From VAZQ01 sp963712565 (GTDB lineage Bacteria; Pseudomonadota; Alphaproteobacteria; Rhizobiales; Xanthobacteraceae), in the NCBI GenBank assembly GCA_963712565.1, contig CAVQIP010000053.1, positions 245,586 to 309,585 on the forward strand: DNA of 64,000 nt. The letters run 5' to 3'. The notes beneath the pieces were generated by a model, which did not search any database, was not told the DNA's origin, and saw nothing but the letters and a program-made list of their open reading frames with translations. This document shows positions 63,441-64,000 of this stretch, in pieces. The stretch's first letter is position 1. Every line of letters begins with the position of its first letter. Both the position numbers and the translations under genes were made by a program.

Positions 63441-63740
63441 TTAGGAGAAGATGCGGTCACCTTGCAGGTCGATGATCTGCTTGGCCTTCGAGATCACGAA
63501 GGCGATCGCGTCATCCCTGCTTTGGTGGGTATCGGCCCGAACGAAGCGGTGCTCCTTGAGGCCTTCGGGCGCATCCTTCTCGATGATGCCGGCGGTCTGG
63601 TAGTGCCCGTTGGTGCGATAGGGGGTCGGCCGGATGCGATAGCCCTTGTATTGGATGGCTGGGACGGTCGGCCCGTCGGACTCGCCGGTTCCGCGCCCGC
63701 CGCCCAGCCAGCTCCACGCCGCTTTGAGTTTCGAGAACAT
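63441..63740 (-). CDS. HlyU family protein
   Basis: A 99-residue protein whose central part, IQYKGYRIRPTPYRTNGHYQ followed by TAGIIEK and EHRFVRADTHQSRDDAIAF, matches the HlyU family (about 90-100 residues) common in Rhizobiales. HlyU regulates haemolysin genes in Vibrio, but here no toxin gene is near, so a general regulatory role is more likely. The closing motif KAKQIIDLQGDRIF is standard. The Shine-Dalgarno is weak. Confidence 0.88.
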   Translation of the reverse strand: MFSKLKAAWSWLGGGRGTGESDGPTVPAIQYKGYRIRPTPYRTNGHYQTAGIIEKDAPEGLKEHRFVRADTHQSRDDAIAFVISKAKQIIDLQGDRIFS

Positions 63741-64000
63741 CCGCTATGCAACCTTCGGGGTCGGTGCAGTTATCCGCGCTGAGAGCCGGAGGTTCGGCAA
63801 TCGATTATTGCGCGCGCGTTTTGGCCTGTCGACTGCCCGTCGACCGACACCGGATAATCTCCGCAATTCGCGGCTGTGCATCTGGCCAATGCCGATCTCA
63901 GCGAAAAGCCGCCGTCATTGCTTCGGAGCCGAAAAAGGGCCAAATTGCATCGGAAAGCATGCTTTGACGCTGCCGGCTCCTTGAAATGATTTGACGGTCC
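63741..64000. other. Unassigned right end
   Basis: The last 260 bases contain only short overlapping frames that look like noise, and I find no gene, RNA or repeat to support. Confidence 0.3.

Noticed and set aside
63164..63460. 98-codon frame between the permease and hlyU
   Set aside because: No ribosome site, overlaps hlyU, composition unlike neighbouring proteins.

Overview
The window is a high-GC, densely coded chromosomal segment of an alphaproteobacterium. The order Hyphomicrobiales (Rhizobiales), near Bradyrhizobium or Xanthobacteraceae, fits best. The evidence is family content and gene order: CarD next to FdxA, DUF3108 next to rpmB, xerD divergent from aroKB, bolA and a J-domain gene before cobST, a HlyU-family protein, a SUV3-like helicase, and several Bug-type receptors of tripartite tricarboxylate transporters (TTT). 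I see no tRNA, rRNA, CRISPR array, insertion sequence or prophage.

Region 1 (1-24 kb) is mostly housekeeping. On the minus strand lie DUF1178, a nitrilase-family amidase, grxC and comF, opposite a NDUFAF5/BioC-like methyltransferase. Next come argJ-mutT, a lipoprotein parvulin, secA with a clear promoter, a YafK-type L,D-transpeptidase, accA, a crotonase, a TPR protein and xerD. Divergent from xerD is aroK-aroB-corC-like; aroB as given has a frameshift. A CopC plus CopD-cytochrome c fusion pair follows, then a hydroxycinnamoyl-CoA hydratase/lyase homologue with two Bug receptors.

Region 2 (24-40 kb) starts with bolA and a J-domain gene. These are separated from cobS-cobT by a small cassette: a MFS transporter and a RidA-like protein, divergent from an ArsR-type regulator with a visible promoter and operator. 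After cobST come an esterase-like phytase-domain protein, rpmB, DUF3108, an unusual metallo-beta-lactamase-fold protein, a large SUV3-like RNA helicase, an S4 protein, fdxA and carD. The carD leader holds a promoter, a near-leaderless 29-codon ORF and a terminator-like hairpin inside that ORF.

Region 3 (40-48 kb) looks catabolic. UbiD-family decarboxylase and quinone oxidoreductase genes (plus) converge on a tightly overlapping minus-strand operon: 3-hydroxyisobutyrate-dehydrogenase-like, cupin, fumarylacetoacetase/hydratase-family, and two more Bug receptors. No TctA/TctB membrane subunits are present, so all four receptors in the window are orphans. The substrate is unknown.

Region 4 (48-64 kb) holds an M48 lipoprotein protease with LysM, a nuclease-like protein, a two-gene heavy-metal-type RND pump without outer-membrane factor, and a complete branched-chain-amino-acid-type ABC transporter (livKHMGF-like) followed closely by a LVIVD-repeat protein. 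The end has a small unknown protein, a VOC protein, an ArsB/CitM-type permease and a HlyU-family protein.

Coordinates and starts were set by reading start codons and Shine-Dalgarno-like sequences. Family names rest on motifs and remembered family features; no database search was possible.
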